Positions 48,217-57,749 of a stretch of 64,000 nucleotides of DNA are shown in pieces. This DNA comes from Prochlorococcus sp. AG-402-L23 (GTDB lineage Bacteria; Cyanobacteriota; Cyanobacteriia; PCC-6307; Cyanobiaceae). The first letter of the stretch is position 1. The number at the start of each line of letters is the position of its first letter. Both the position numbers and the translations under genes were made by a program. The notes beneath the pieces were generated by a model. It was not told where the DNA came from and made no database searches. It saw nothing but the letters and a program-made list of their open reading frames with translations. The DNA lies in NCBI GenBank assembly GCA_003216635.1, contig QCIO01000002.1, positions 107,697 to 171,696 on the forward strand, given 5' to 3'.

Positions 48217-49335
48217 TTGGAATACGGATTAGATCTCGAATATATTTTTAATGAATTTTTAAAAGGTTTTGGCCTTTCTAGTGAAATTGCTCATATAATT
48301 TGGATCCCTTTACCAATGCTATTGGTTTTATTTGCGGCAGTTGTTGGCGTTTTAGTAACAGTTTGGCTTGAAAGAAAAATATCTGCTGCTGCTCAACAAA
48401 GAATAGGTCCCGAATATGCGGGAGCGCTTGGAGTGCTCCAACCAATTGCAGATGGTCTTAAGTTACTTGTCAAAGAGGATATTATTCCTGCCAAAGCAGA
48501 TGGAATCCTCTTCACTGCAGGACCTATATTAGTTCTTGTCCCAGTAATCCTCTCCTGGCTAATTGTTCCTTTTGGCCAAAACCTTTTAATAAGTAACGTT
48601 GGTATTGGAATTTTCCTATGGATCGCTTTAAGCAGTATCCAGCCAATTGGACTTCTTATGAGCGGATATGCATCAAATAATAAGTATTCTTTATTAGGAG
48701 GTTTAAGAGCAGCAGCTCAATCAATAAGTTACGAAATTCCTTTAGCTTTATCCGTACTGGCTATCGTACTAATGACAAATTCTCTAAGTACGATTGATAT
48801 TGTAAACCAACAAAGTGGTGCTGGAATCCTAAGTTGGAATATATGGAGACAACCAGTTGGGTTTATAGTCTTTTGGATTTGTGCTCTTGCTGAATGTGAG
48901 AGACTTCCATTTGACTTACCCGAAGCAGAAGAAGAATTAGTTGCAGGATATCAAACTGAATATGCAGGGATGAAATTTGCATTGTTCTATCTTGGTAGTT
49001 ACATTAACTTAATCCTTTCAGCTTTATTAGTATCAATACTTTATTTGGGAGGATGGGGTTTTCCTATTCCAGTTGAATTAATAGCTAAGTTTCTAAATTT
49101 GCCAATTAATGCACCCTTTATACAAGTTTTAACTGCATCAATAGGAATTGTAATGACTGTACTGAAAGCATATCTTTTAGTTTTCATTGCGATATTATTG
49201 CGTTGGACAACTCCTAGAGTAAGAATAGATCAACTATTAGATCTAGGATGGAAGTTTCTTCTTCCAATTTCTCTTGCTAATCTTTTGATAACTGCAGGAT
49301 TAAAACTTGCTTTTCCGCAATTCTTTGGTGGTTAA
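48217..49335 (+). CDS. ndhA: NAD(P)H-quinone oxidoreductase subunit 1 (NDH-1)
   Basis: The membrane subunit next to the quinone site of NDH-1. The 372 residues contain about eight helices, [21 protein letters not shown] (about 50), the [15 protein letters not shown] loop and [28 protein letters not shown] with the conserved acidic quinone-site residues. The start is TTG. It heads the ndhA-ndhI-ndhG-ndhE operon. Confidence 0.97.
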   Translation: MEYGLDLEYIFNEFLKGFGLSSEIAHIIWIPLPMLLVLFAAVVGVLVTVWLERKISAAAQQRIGPEYAGALGVLQPIADGLKLLVKEDIIPAKADGILFTAGPILVLVPVILSWLIVPFGQNLLISNVGIGIFLWIALSSIQPIGLLMSGYASNNKYSLLGGLRAAAQSISYEIPLALSVLAIVLMTNSLSTIDIVNQQSGAGILSWNIWRQPVGFIVFWICALAECERLPFDLPEAEEELVAGYQTEYAGMKFALFYLGSYINLILSALLVSILYLGGWGFPIPVELIAKFLNLPINAPFIQVLTASIGIVMTVLKAYLLVFIAILLRWTTPRVRIDQLLDLGWKFLLPISLANLLITAGLKLAFPQFFGG

Positions 49336-49404
49336 ACTTAAGTAAAAATACTTAAATTAAAAATTAATCCACTAAAATAAAAATAACTAAGTAAATTCTT
49401 CAAA

Positions 49405-50031
49405 ATGAAAAATTTCCTTCAACAAATAAATAGCTATATCAAAGAAGCATTTAATGCTGGTAAATATTTATATGATGGCTTATCAGTTACTTTTGATCAT
49501 CTTCGAAGAAGACCTGTTACTGTCCAATATCCATATGAAAAATTAATACCTTCTGAAAGATATAGAGGAAGAATACATTATGAATTCGATAAATGTATTG
49601 CATGTGAAGTTTGCGTGAGAGTATGTCCCATAAATCTACCAGTAGTTGATTGGGTAATGAATAAAGAAACAAAAAAAAAGGAACTAAGAAATTATTCTAT
49701 AGATTTTGGAGTTTGTATATTTTGTGGAAATTGTGTTGAATATTGCCCAACTAATTGTCTTTCAATGACCGAAGAATATGAATTAGCTACTTTTGACAGA
49801 CACAATTTAAATTTTGATAATGTTGCACTTGGTAGATTACCTACAAACGTCACAACAGATCCTTCAGTTAAACCTCTAAGAGAACTTGCCTATCTTCCTA
49901 AAGGTGTCATGGATCCTCATGATATCCCAGCCTCAGATACTAGAGTTGGTAAATTACCTGAAGAAGTTTATGATTGGATGAAACCAGAATCCAATGAAAA
50001 TAAAGATAAAGTTTCTAATCCAAACAATTAA
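49405..50031 (+). CDS. ndhI: NAD(P)H-quinone oxidoreductase subunit I (two 4Fe-4S clusters)
   Basis: Peripheral-arm ferredoxin-like subunit of NDH-1 that passes electrons toward plastoquinone. The 208 residues carry both cluster motifs: [12 protein letters not shown] (about 63) and [12 protein letters not shown] (about 102). The flexible C-terminal tail ([16 protein letters not shown]) is typical of cyanobacterial NdhI. It lies 69 bases after ndhA and 13 bases before ndhG. Confidence 0.97.
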   Translation: MKNFLQQINSYIKEAFNAGKYLYDGLSVTFDHLRRRPVTVQYPYEKLIPSERYRGRIHYEFDKCIACEVCVRVCPINLPVVDWVMNKETKKKELRNYSIDFGVCIFCGNCVEYCPTNCLSMTEEYELATFDRHNLNFDNVALGRLPTNVTTDPSVKPLRELAYLPKGVMDPHDIPASDTRVGKLPEEVYDWMKPESNENKDKVSNPNN

Positions 50032-50044
50032 TTTCCATTAATTT

Positions 50045-50644
50045 ATGTCCATTGCAATAACAACTCAAATTATTTGTTTTACAATCTTATCCTTAGTTAT
50101 CCTTATTGGAGCACTAGGCGTTGTATTGCTCGAAAGTATTGTTTATTCAGCTTTTCTTCTAGGAGGAGTTTTCATGAGTGTGGCTGGATTATATCTTCTT
50201 TTAAATGCAAGTTTTGTTGCTGCAGCACAAGTTTTAGTTTATGTGGGTGCAGTTAATGTATTAATAATCTTTGCAATAATGCTAGTCAATAAAAAAGAAG
50301 ATTTAAAGCCCATCAATGACATTAAATCGAGAAGAATCATATCAACATCAATATGTTTAACCCTGCTAAGCCTTTTAATTAGAGTTGACTTGACTAATGT
50401 ATGGAGCCTATCAAGCCCTCAAAACTCTATAGGAGAAGAATCAACTATAAGAATTGGTGAACATCTATTTAGTGATTATTTACTCCCATTTGAAGTAGCC
50501 TCAGTTTTACTTTTAATGGCAATGATTGGAGCTATTGTTTTAGCAAGAAGAGATGTAATGAGCAAGGATATTTCGACAGGATTACCTGTTGATCAAGAGT
50601 TACTTGAAAAACCATCAGAACAATTACTTACAAATAAAAATTAA
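50045..50644 (+). CDS. ndhG: NAD(P)H-quinone oxidoreductase subunit 6 (NDH-1)
   Basis: A 199-residue membrane subunit with five hydrophobic helices. The segment AAAQVLVYVGAVNVLIIFAIML (about 58-80) is the conserved third helix of the family, and LLLMAMIGAIVLARRD ends the membrane part. Located between ndhI and ndhE in the standard order. Confidence 0.96.
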   Translation: MSIAITTQIICFTILSLVILIGALGVVLLESIVYSAFLLGGVFMSVAGLYLLLNASFVAAAQVLVYVGAVNVLIIFAIMLVNKKEDLKPINDIKSRRIISTSICLTLLSLLIRVDLTNVWSLSSPQNSIGEESTIRIGEHLFSDYLLPFEVASVLLLMAMIGAIVLARRDVMSKDISTGLPVDQELLEKPSEQLLTNKN

Positions 50645-50659
50645 TCTTTTACCTTTCTT

Positions 50660-50983
50660 ATGATGAGTTTAGAATCAATTCCTATTCAAGCATTTTTAAT
50701 AATATCCTCAGCACTATTCTGTATTGGGATTTGGGGATTATTAAATAGCAGAAATGCAGTAAGAGTTCTTATGAGCATTGAGTTAATGCTCAATGCAGTA
50801 AATATAAACTTAATGTCTTTTTCTTCCTATGTTGATAATAATTTAATTCAAGGACAAGTTTTTACAATTTTTGTGATTACTGTAGCTGCCGCAGAAGCAG
50901 CAGTTGGATTAGCTATCTTATTATCTCTTTATAGGAATAGGGTTACTATAGATATGGAAAGTTTTAATTTATTAAAATGGTAG
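50660..50983 (+). CDS. ndhE: NAD(P)H-quinone oxidoreductase subunit 4L (NDH-1)
   Basis: A 107-residue three-helix subunit (NuoK homologue). The conserved membrane glutamates are in RVLMSIELMLNAVNINLM and VAAAEAAVGLAILL, residues linked to proton transfer. It closes the ndh operon and lies 9 bases before NAD kinase. Confidence 0.97.
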   Translation: MMSLESIPIQAFLIISSALFCIGIWGLLNSRNAVRVLMSIELMLNAVNINLMSFSSYVDNNLIQGQVFTIFVITVAAAEAAVGLAILLSLYRNRVTIDMESFNLLKW

Positions 50984-50992
50984 AACCACTAA

Positions 50993-51904
50993 ATGAAACT
51001 TTCATTAGTGCTTATTGTATATCGTTCAGATAGTTCTATAGCTCAAGAGGCTTCTAAATTCTGTGAAGAAGCCCTCAAAGCTAAAAATATAAAATCAAAC
51101 AGAATTGAAAGTGATTTTTATAAAGATGAAATTGAAAAATATTTTTGTAATCTAGAATTAAAACCAAATATTGGCATAGTTCTTGGTGGAGATGGAACCT
51201 TCCTAAAATGTGCAAATGCTTTAGCTGATTATGATATTCCTTTGTTGAGCATTAATATTGGTGGTAATCTGGGTTTCCTTACGCAAGAAAAAGATTTTTT
51301 GTTTGACAAATCTTTTATTGAAATCCTTGAAAACGAAGAATATAAAATTGACTTTCGTAATAGATTAAATTGTAATGTTTGTATTAATGGGAAAAGTTCT
51401 AAGAAAAAGGTTATAAAAAGCTACAATGCCTTAAATGATTTTTATTTTAAATCTGTTGAAGAAGACATTTCTCCAACCAACCAAATACAAATTGAAATTG
51501 ATAATGAGAAGGTTAATGAATACAAAGGTGATGGATTAATCATATCTTCATCTACTGGTTCAACAGCCTACTCAATGGCTGCAGGAGGGCCAATAGTGCA
51601 CCCTAGCATTGATGCAATGATAATTAACCCTATATGCCCGATGACTTTGGCTAGTAGACCAATAGTTATACCTAATACAAGTAAGGTAATCATTAAACCT
51701 GTCAAAAAAAGTAAAGGGGAAATTAAATTATGGAGAGACGGTTCAAAATGTATGACCATCAAGGAAAATTATTATTGTGAGATCAAAAAAGGGCAATCAC
51801 CCTGCAAAATAATAAAGTTTAAACAAAGCACAAGTTACTATAATACCCTTATAAAAAAACTAGATTGGAAAGGTGATTTATCTCAAAAAAATTTCAAAAA
51901 TTAA
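50993..51904 (+). CDS. nadK: NAD kinase
   Basis: Phosphorylates NAD to NADP. The 303 residues show [17 protein letters not shown] (about 62), [11 protein letters not shown], and the NAD site [21 protein letters not shown] (about 184). It sits directly behind ndhE and its stop codon is immediately followed by the CYTH gene start. Picocyanobacteria usually have two NAD kinases; which paralogue this is cannot be told here. Confidence 0.95.
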   Translation: MKLSLVLIVYRSDSSIAQEASKFCEEALKAKNIKSNRIESDFYKDEIEKYFCNLELKPNIGIVLGGDGTFLKCANALADYDIPLLSINIGGNLGFLTQEKDFLFDKSFIEILENEEYKIDFRNRLNCNVCINGKSSKKKVIKSYNALNDFYFKSVEEDISPTNQIQIEIDNEKVNEYKGDGLIISSSTGSTAYSMAAGGPIVHPSIDAMIINPICPMTLASRPIVIPNTSKVIIKPVKKSKGEIKLWRDGSKCMTIKENYYCEIKKGQSPCKIIKFKQSTSYYNTLIKKLDWKGDLSQKNFKN

Positions 51905-52402
51905 ATGGCTTTAGAGATAGAAAGAAGATTTCTTATAAAAAATAATAATTGGAAAGAATTCATAAATAAAAAAATTTATATTGAACAAGGATATTTATCC
52001 AAAAGTTTAGATGGTTGGATTATTAGGATAAGGCTCACAGGCAAAAACTCTAAAATTGCACTTAAAAAACATATCAAAGGCTTTACCAACTTTGAATTTG
52101 AATACTCCATTCCACGAAGTGAAGCTGAAACAATAATGTCAAATCTTTCAAATACAATTAAAAAAGATAGATTCTTTTTAGAAATTGAAAAAAAATCTTG
52201 GATTATAGATTGCTTTAAAGAAAATAATTATCCACTTGAAATTGCAGAAATTGAACTTTCTAATGAAGAGGAAGATTTATTGCTTCCATCTTTCATTTCA
52301 AAAGAAATTACTGGGCTGACCCATTACTCCAATTTCAGTCTCGCTAACAATCCTTTTTCAGAGTGGAAAGAAGACTTTTTAACAACTTTCAAAAGTAACT
52401 AG
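51905..52402 (+). CDS. CYTH-domain protein (probable triphosphatase)
   Basis: A 165-residue CYTH/triphosphate tunnel metalloenzyme. The N-terminal signature is EIERRF, so the ExExK motif has Arg for Lys; further strands carry WIIRIRLTGKNSKIALKKH, FEFEYSIP and LEIAEIEL, with the charged residues that line the tunnel. Small bacterial members hydrolyse tripolyphosphate. Its ATG directly follows the NAD kinase stop, suggesting coupled translation, though a functional link is only inference. Confidence 0.88.
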   Translation: MALEIERRFLIKNNNWKEFINKKIYIEQGYLSKSLDGWIIRIRLTGKNSKIALKKHIKGFTNFEFEYSIPRSEAETIMSNLSNTIKKDRFFLEIEKKSWIIDCFKENNYPLEIAEIELSNEEEDLLLPSFISKEITGLTHYSNFSLANNPFSEWKEDFLTTFKSN

Positions 52403-52470
52403 TCAAAGGAACCACTCATCCTTTATATTTTCTTTATATTTAAGCACTGTAATTTTTTCTATTTCTTAAG

Positions 52471-52620
52471 ATGTATGGTCTTTACGACAAAGAAGGAATA
52501 TTAAGATTTGTTGATTCAGACAAGGATGCATGTATTGCATATGCTGAACTCTTCGAATTAGGTTCTACAAATTATTGTCTAATGGATTTAGCTAATGATA
52601 CAAAAAAAAGTAAAGGTTAA
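52471..52620 (+). CDS. Short 49-residue protein of unknown function
   Basis: An ATG-initiated 49-codon ORF absent from the ORF track (below its cutoff). The protein starts MYGLYDKEGILRFVDSD and looks well structured: YDKEGILRFV as two strands, then DACIAYAELFELG as a helix. This composition is not random AT-rich translation. I believe similar short proteins occur in picocyanobacteria but cannot check. It ends two bases before the convergent PedR-like gene. Confidence 0.65.
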   Translation: MYGLYDKEGILRFVDSDKDACIAYAELFELGSTNYCLMDLANDTKKSKG

Positions 52621-52622
52621 TA

Positions 52623-52901
52623 CTAATCTTGATCAGAGTCTGGGAGTGTACAACAATTAAATCCATCCCTACAAATTTTGCCGTTGTCCATTGCCCAATT
52701 CAAAAGTGCTACTCTGTTTTTAGAACCAGTTTTTGTAAACATATTACTTACATGATTATCAACAGTTCTTTTACTAATAGTTAGTTTTACTGCAATTTCT
52801 TGATTTGTAAGCCCATCAGCTACGAGATCAATGATTTCCATCTCTCTTGCTGAGAGACCCATCATATCAATGTTGTTTACTTCTTCTTCAACCATTTGCA
52901 T
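52623..52901 (-). CDS. pedR: Small LuxR-type regulator (PedR-like)
   Basis: A 92-residue protein that is essentially one LuxR helix-turn-helix: LSAREMEIIDLVADGLTNQEIAVKLTISKRTVDNHVSNMFTKTGSKNRVALLNWAM. It lacks a receiver domain. Its C-terminal tail has clustered cysteines (KICRDGFNCC). Size, domain and tail match PedR of cyanobacteria (Synechocystis Ssl0564), which senses photosynthetic electron transport through thioredoxin-dependent redox change. The assignment rests on that resemblance. Confidence 0.82.
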   Translation of the reverse strand: MQMVEEEVNNIDMMGLSAREMEIIDLVADGLTNQEIAVKLTISKRTVDNHVSNMFTKTGSKNRVALLNWAMDNGKICRDGFNCCTLPDSDQD

Positions 52902-52978
52902 TTAAACAGTTCCTTTTTTATATTAATTAAGTTTAGCAATCTCAGTACACTTGTTAACTAAGTAGGAAACAAAAGCAA

Positions 52979-53869
52979 TTGAAATCAAAACTTCAGAAGA
53001 CTTTAGAAAAAAGATCTAAGGTAATAACGGCAGAGTTAATGCCGCCAAGAGGTGGAAGCCCCATAAGATCTCTTAAGATAGCACAACTTTTGAAAGATAA
53101 GGTACATGCTGTTAACATTACCGATGGAAGCAGAGCTGTAATGAGAATGTGCAGCTTGGCAATGTCCAAACTATTACTGGAAAATGGGATAGAACCAGTA
53201 ATGCAAATTTCTTGCAGAGATCGTAATAAAATTGCTTTACAATCAGACATTCTGGGAGCAAATGCTTTAGGAATTAGAAATATCTTATGCATTACCGGTG
53301 ATTCAGTAAAAGCTGGGGATCAACAAGATGCCAAGGCCATACATGAGTTTGAGTCAGTTAGATTGCTTCAACAAATTCAGGCTTTCAATAAAGGAATTGA
53401 TCCTACTCTGGGAGAACTTTCCGATAAGAAAACATTTATTTTTGCAGGTGCTGCAGCTGATCCAAGTTGCAGAAATAAAAGAAGTTTAGAAAATAGAATG
53501 AGAAAGAAAAAAGAGGCTGGAGCAGGATTTATACAAACTCAAATGGTTATGGAAAAAGAAAATTTGATAGAATTTTGCGAAAAAATTAGCAATCCTCTTG
53601 AAATTCCTGTAATTGCAGGTGTATTCCTATTAAAGTCTTACAAAAACGCTCTCTTTATAAACAAATACGTTCCAGGCGCGAACATCCCTGAGAATATTTT
53701 AAATCGTCTTAAAGATGCTAAAGACCCATTACGAGAAGGTATTGAAATTGCAGCTGAACAAGCTCATGATTTTATTAATATCGCAAATGGTGTTCATCTA
53801 ATGGCCGTAAAAGCAGAGCATTTAATTCCTGAGATTATTGAAAAAGCTGATCTTAGTCTGGAATATTAA
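52979..53869 (+). CDS. metF: Methylenetetrahydrofolate reductase family protein
   Basis: A 296-residue TIM-barrel flavoenzyme reducing 5,10-methylene-THF to 5-methyl-THF for methionine synthesis. Motifs: ITAELMPPRGGSPIRSL, HAVNITDGSRAVMRMCSLAMS, LCITGDSVKAGDQQDAKA, FAGAAADPS and IPVIAGVFLLKSYKNALF. The start is TTG; upstream in-frame ATG is absent. Its 3' end overlaps the convergent nucleotidyltransferase by 17 bases. Confidence 0.92.
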   Translation: MKSKLQKTLEKRSKVITAELMPPRGGSPIRSLKIAQLLKDKVHAVNITDGSRAVMRMCSLAMSKLLLENGIEPVMQISCRDRNKIALQSDILGANALGIRNILCITGDSVKAGDQQDAKAIHEFESVRLLQQIQAFNKGIDPTLGELSDKKTFIFAGAAADPSCRNKRSLENRMRKKKEAGAGFIQTQMVMEKENLIEFCEKISNPLEIPVIAGVFLLKSYKNALFINKYVPGANIPENILNRLKDAKDPLREGIEIAAEQAHDFINIANGVHLMAVKAEHLIPEIIEKADLSLEY

Positions 53870-55031
53870 TCAAGTCAGTACCTAATAATTCTGCCATAGC
53901 TTTCTGCTGAGGCGATGGCTCAGTCAAATCAGATCTTCTTGAATCTGCTATTAACCAATCTAAAGATGCATCTTGCAAATCAAAATGATCTCCATTTTTT
54001 CCAACACAATATTTACCAAACACTAACTTATCCATAAGTCTTACACCTTTACCAATTTTAGAATAATCAAAAATAATTGAGTTATCTATTGTTGCTCCCT
54101 CGCAAATGCAACAACTTGGTCCAATCATGGAAGGGCCAATAATAGTTGCTCCATCCTCTATCCTAGTCATGCCTCCTATATAAACAGGGCCGGTAATATC
54201 AACCTTTTCCCAGTTAGCTGCTACATTCAAACCGGTAAAAACTCCTGGTTTTATTTCCTTACCTGGAATTTGCACTTGTCTTACCTTACCTTGCAATACA
54301 TTTCTAATAGCACTCCAATAATCAGGAACTTTTCCAATATCTACCCATTCAAAATCCATTGGTAATGCAAAAAATGGTAAACCCATTTCAACAAGTTTAG
54401 GGAAAAGATCAGCTCCAATATCAAATTTCTCTGCTGAAGGTATGTAATTAAAAATTTCGGGTTCGAAAAGATAAATTCCTGTATTTATAGAGTCACTTAA
54501 AGCTTGATCAACTGTTGGCTTTTCCTGAAAAGCCTTTATTCGACCATTTTCATCAGATACTACGACACCGTAACTTGATACTTGATCTTTAGTTACCTTC
54601 TTTGTTATTAAGCTCGCAATAGCTCCTTTCTGCTTATGTTTTTTAACAGCTTGAGTTAAATCTAAATCAACTAAAGCATCACCACATAAAACAACAAAAG
54701 TTTCATCAAAGAAATTTTGAAAATCCTGAATTTTTTTTAATCCTCCTGCGGATCCCAAAGCATCACCTATTAATTCTCCATCTTCAATTCTTCCCTCAAA
54801 ACTATAAGCAATTTCTACTCCAAATCTTTGTCCATCCCTAAAATAATTTTCAATTTCTTCAGCCAGATGAGAAACATTTACCATTATTTCCTTAAAGTTA
54901 TGTTCTCTTAAAAGTTCCAAGAGAAACTCCATAACAGGTTTTTGCAAAATCGGAATCATCGGTTTCGGAATAACATGCGTAATAGGCTGAACACGTGTGC
55001 CTTTACCTGCCGCAAGTATCATTGCCTTCAT
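53853..55031 (-). CDS. Sugar-phosphate nucleotidyltransferase with left-handed beta-helix domain
   Basis: A nucleotidyltransferase of the GlmU/mannose-1-phosphate guanylyltransferase superfamily. The catalytic loop MILAAGKGTRVQPITHVIPKPMIP is at the very N-terminus, followed by VLCGDALVDLDL and the substrate region FEWVDIGKVPDYW; hexapeptide-like repeats (GPVYIGGMTRIEDGATIIGPS) follow from about residue 275. The ORF track extends to 55100, but the ATG at 55031 puts the catalytic loop in its usual place and avoids running up to the scpA end. The product is about 392 residues; the sugar and nucleotide are not determinable. Confidence 0.9.
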   Translation of the reverse strand: MKAMILAAGKGTRVQPITHVIPKPMIPILQKPVMEFLLELLREHNFKEIMVNVSHLAEEIENYFRDGQRFGVEIAYSFEGRIEDGELIGDALGSAGGLKKIQDFQNFFDETFVVLCGDALVDLDLTQAVKKHKQKGAIASLITKKVTKDQVSSYGVVVSDENGRIKAFQEKPTVDQALSDSINTGIYLFEPEIFNYIPSAEKFDIGADLFPKLVEMGLPFFALPMDFEWVDIGKVPDYWSAIRNVLQGKVRQVQIPGKEIKPGVFTGLNVAANWEKVDITGPVYIGGMTRIEDGATIIGPSMIGPSCCICEGATIDNSIIFDYSKIGKGVRLMDKLVFGKYCVGKNGDHFDLQDASLDWLIADSRRSDLTEPSPQQKAMAELLGTDLINIPD

Positions 55032-55077
55032 AAATTCAAAACCATTTTTTAAATTATACGTTATTACTATAAAGCTT

Positions 55078-55899
55078 CTAAGCAGCCGAGGAAGAGACAT
55101 TACTTACCTCAAGATTTTCTATAGGCAATTGAGCTAAGCCACCATCAGGTATTATTCTTTTAATTAAAATTGGGCCATATAAGGAATTAATTTGTTTAAT
55201 TTCAATTTTGTTTTCAGATGATAAAAATAACAAAGCCCAAAAAACTCCCAAACGATCTTTATCTAAATCATTTTTTACTACTGTTTGCCATTTCTTGACT
55301 AAATATTCAAAATCTGTCCATTGCAATGCTTTTTCCCATCCTTCAATAAATTTCCCCAATGCTTTAGTGGTTTCTGGAAGTTTCTCGCGATGCGCTAATG
55401 ACTTTACTTGAGAAATTAAAGCCTTATCAGAATATTTTTTATTTCTTTTTCTCTTCATGAGCAGAAGATCTTGGGTTTCTATAAATTCTGCTATGGACTC
55501 TAACTGACTTACAAGTTCTCCCAATGTTGTTGTACGTTTAAGAATTGGTTGTGCAATTGATCTTCTCCTTAGATATTTTTCAGGATATTTTGGAATATCA
55601 AATTCTTTATCAATCCAATCTTGATCGTCCAAATCAAATTCATCTTCAAAATCGGAAGAATTTTCTTTGAAAACTTCAGATTCCAATACCTGAGCCTTAA
55701 GATTAACTAGTACGGAAGCCGCAAAAAATGCTTCGCTGGTCTCAGCTAAATCCTTATGATATGAGATTTGACTATTTGAAGATTGATTAAAAGTATGTGA
55801 ATATTGCTCTAAAAAACTATCAATTACACTTATTACATCAATATCCCATGGATCAAGCTCACCTTTACCTGCGGCGTCTTGAAGAAACTTAATCAACAA
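55078..55899 (-). CDS. scpA: Segregation and condensation protein A
   Basis: ScpA is the kleisin linking SMC heads with ScpB in chromosome condensation. The N-terminal motif LLIKFLQDAAGKGELDPWDIDVISVIDSFL is diagnostic; the acidic middle and C-terminal winged-helix region complete the about 273 residues. The listed start is a TTG inside this conserved motif. The frame stays open upstream to a TGA at 55966-55968 and encodes NPIDRQQLGPRLLIKF, with homologue-like residues, yet contains no ATG or GTG, so the true start may be a TTG or an unusual codon a few residues upstream. Confidence 0.9.
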   Translation of the reverse strand: MLIKFLQDAAGKGELDPWDIDVISVIDSFLEQYSHTFNQSSNSQISYHKDLAETSEAFFAASVLVNLKAQVLESEVFKENSSDFEDEFDLDDQDWIDKEFDIPKYPEKYLRRRSIAQPILKRTTTLGELVSQLESIAEFIETQDLLLMKRKRNKKYSDKALISQVKSLAHREKLPETTKALGKFIEGWEKALQWTDFEYLVKKWQTVVKNDLDKDRLGVFWALLFLSSENKIEIKQINSLYGPILIKRIIPDGGLAQLPIENLEVSNVSSSAA

Positions 55900-56022
55900 T
55901 CTAGGGCCTAATTGTTGCCTATCAATAGGATTGAAATAAGATATTTTGAAATAGATAAAATCTACTCACAAGATATCTTTTAATTTATTTAATGCCAAAC
56001 AATATTGCATTAATTTAAAAAA

Positions 56023-57663
56023 TTATATTGTTGGAGCTTTTAAGATGTCATTTGTTTTAGCTCCTGAAAAAATATTTGTTTTCACAGCACCTTTAACTGC
56101 ATTTAAATCTCGATCGACCAAATTATTGATAGAGGCAATATAACTTTCAGTAACTAATCTTGGGTACAAACCTATTCCAATAATCGGTAAAAGTAAACAA
56201 GCAATAATATAAACTTCCCTTGGCTCTGCATCTATAAGTTTTCGTTCTTCAATTAATTTAGGATTTTCTTTACCAAAGAAAATTTCTCGTAACATTGACA
56301 GTAGATAAATAGGAGTAAGTATTACACCGATAGCAGCTAAAGAGGCCATCACTACCCTAAACGGAAGTGTATACACTTCATCAGTAACAAATCCAGTAAA
56401 TACCATCAATTCGGAAACAAATCCACTCATACCAGGCAAAGCCAGGGAGGCTAGGGAGCAAGCAGTCCATAGGGCAAACATGATTCTCATTTTTTGTCCT
56501 ACACCACTCATTTCATCAAGTTTGAGAGTCTTTGTTCTGTCGTAGGTTGCACCAACAAGAAAAAATAAACTTGCACCGATTAATCCATGACTAACCATTT
56601 GCAGCATAGCTCCGCTTGTGCCAAGGCTACTAAAACTTCCTATACCAATAAGAACGAAACCCATATGACTTATCGAACTGTATGCAATTTTTCTTTTAAG
56701 ATTTCTTTGAGCAAAAGAAGTTAATGCAGCATAAATTATATTAACTACTCCTAGAACTATCAATAACGGGGCAAATTGAGCATGAGCAACGGGTAATAAT
56801 TGTGCATTAAATCTTAAAAGAGCATATCCTCCCATCTTTAATAAAATTCCTGCTAGAAGCATATGAACAGGAGCTGTAGCCTCTCCATGAGCATCTGGAA
56901 GCCAAGTATGAAGAGGTACTATTGGAAGTTTCACTCCAAATGCGATTAAAAGCCCAACATAACATAATATTTGGAATTTTTGACTAAAATCTTGAGCTGC
57001 CAAGTGAGAAAACTCAAAGTTAGGAATTTCTGTACCATAGAAACCCATTGCTAACGCTGCCAGAAGAATGAAGATAGAACTGCCAGCTGTATAAATAATG
57101 AATTTTGTTGCTGCATATTGTCGATTTTTGCCACCCCATATAGCAAGTAATAAATAAACGGGAATTAACTCAAGTTCCCAAGTTAAAAAGAATAAAAGCA
57201 TATCTTGTACAGCAAACACAGCGATTTGTCCACCATCCATAACCAATATCAAAAAGAAAAATAACTTTGGTTTGAACTTGACTGGCCATGCAGCAAGAAC
57301 TGCTAAAGCAGTTATAAAACTAGTCAATAATATTAACGGCATAGACATGCCATCAGCTCCAACAGACCAAGTAAGACCTAAATCAGGGAGCCAACTTATA
57401 TTTTCTTTCAGTTGAACATTTTCATTTCTAATATCAAAGCCATTTATATATGAACCTACAGTTATTAAAAAAGTTATTAATGCAATAGACAAAGCAAACC
57501 ATCTTACCTCTTTGCCATCCCCCTTATCTGGGAAAAAAGGTATCACAAATGCACTACCAATTGGAAATAAAATTGAAGCAGATAACCAAGGAAAATTTGA
57601 CAAGCCAGCTCCCAAAGTTCCCAACATTTGTGTCGCAATGTGTGTATAAAAATAAGTACTCAA
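56023..57663 (-). CDS. ndhD: NAD(P)H-quinone oxidoreductase chain 4 (NdhD1 type)
   Basis: A 546-residue proton-pumping antiporter-like subunit with about 14 membrane helices. Key charged residues lie in [17 protein letters not shown] and in [36 protein letters not shown]. Pairing with ndhF directly upstream marks the NdhD1/F1 form of NDH-1 for cyclic and respiratory flow, not CO2 uptake. The real start may be a later Met ([12 protein letters not shown], about 12 residues in), where homologues begin. Confidence 0.97.
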   Translation of the reverse strand: MSTYFYTHIATQMLGTLGAGLSNFPWLSASILFPIGSAFVIPFFPDKGDGKEVRWFALSIALITFLITVGSYINGFDIRNENVQLKENISWLPDLGLTWSVGADGMSMPLILLTSFITALAVLAAWPVKFKPKLFFFLILVMDGGQIAVFAVQDMLLFFLTWELELIPVYLLLAIWGGKNRQYAATKFIIYTAGSSIFILLAALAMGFYGTEIPNFEFSHLAAQDFSQKFQILCYVGLLIAFGVKLPIVPLHTWLPDAHGEATAPVHMLLAGILLKMGGYALLRFNAQLLPVAHAQFAPLLIVLGVVNIIYAALTSFAQRNLKRKIAYSSISHMGFVLIGIGSFSSLGTSGAMLQMVSHGLIGASLFFLVGATYDRTKTLKLDEMSGVGQKMRIMFALWTACSLASLALPGMSGFVSELMVFTGFVTDEVYTLPFRVVMASLAAIGVILTPIYLLSMLREIFFGKENPKLIEERKLIDAEPREVYIIACLLLPIIGIGLYPRLVTESYIASINNLVDRDLNAVKGAVKTNIFSGAKTNDILKAPTI

Positions 57664-57749
57664 TTTAATTAAGAAATTTATCTTAAATAAAGTCTAGAAA
57701 TTTTCTGCATTTTTTCACCCCAATGGACAGTGAAGACACACAATTGTAA

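Noticed and set aside
55032-55100. N-terminal extension of the nucleotidyltransferase in the ORF track
   Set aside because: The catalytic MKAMILAAGKGTR motif is normally at the N-terminus and an ATG is present there.
55987-56012. TTAATGC...GCATTAA dyad between scpA and the ndhD end as a terminator
   Set aside because: The 7-bp AT-rich stem with an 11-base loop and no clear T-run is not better than chance in this composition.
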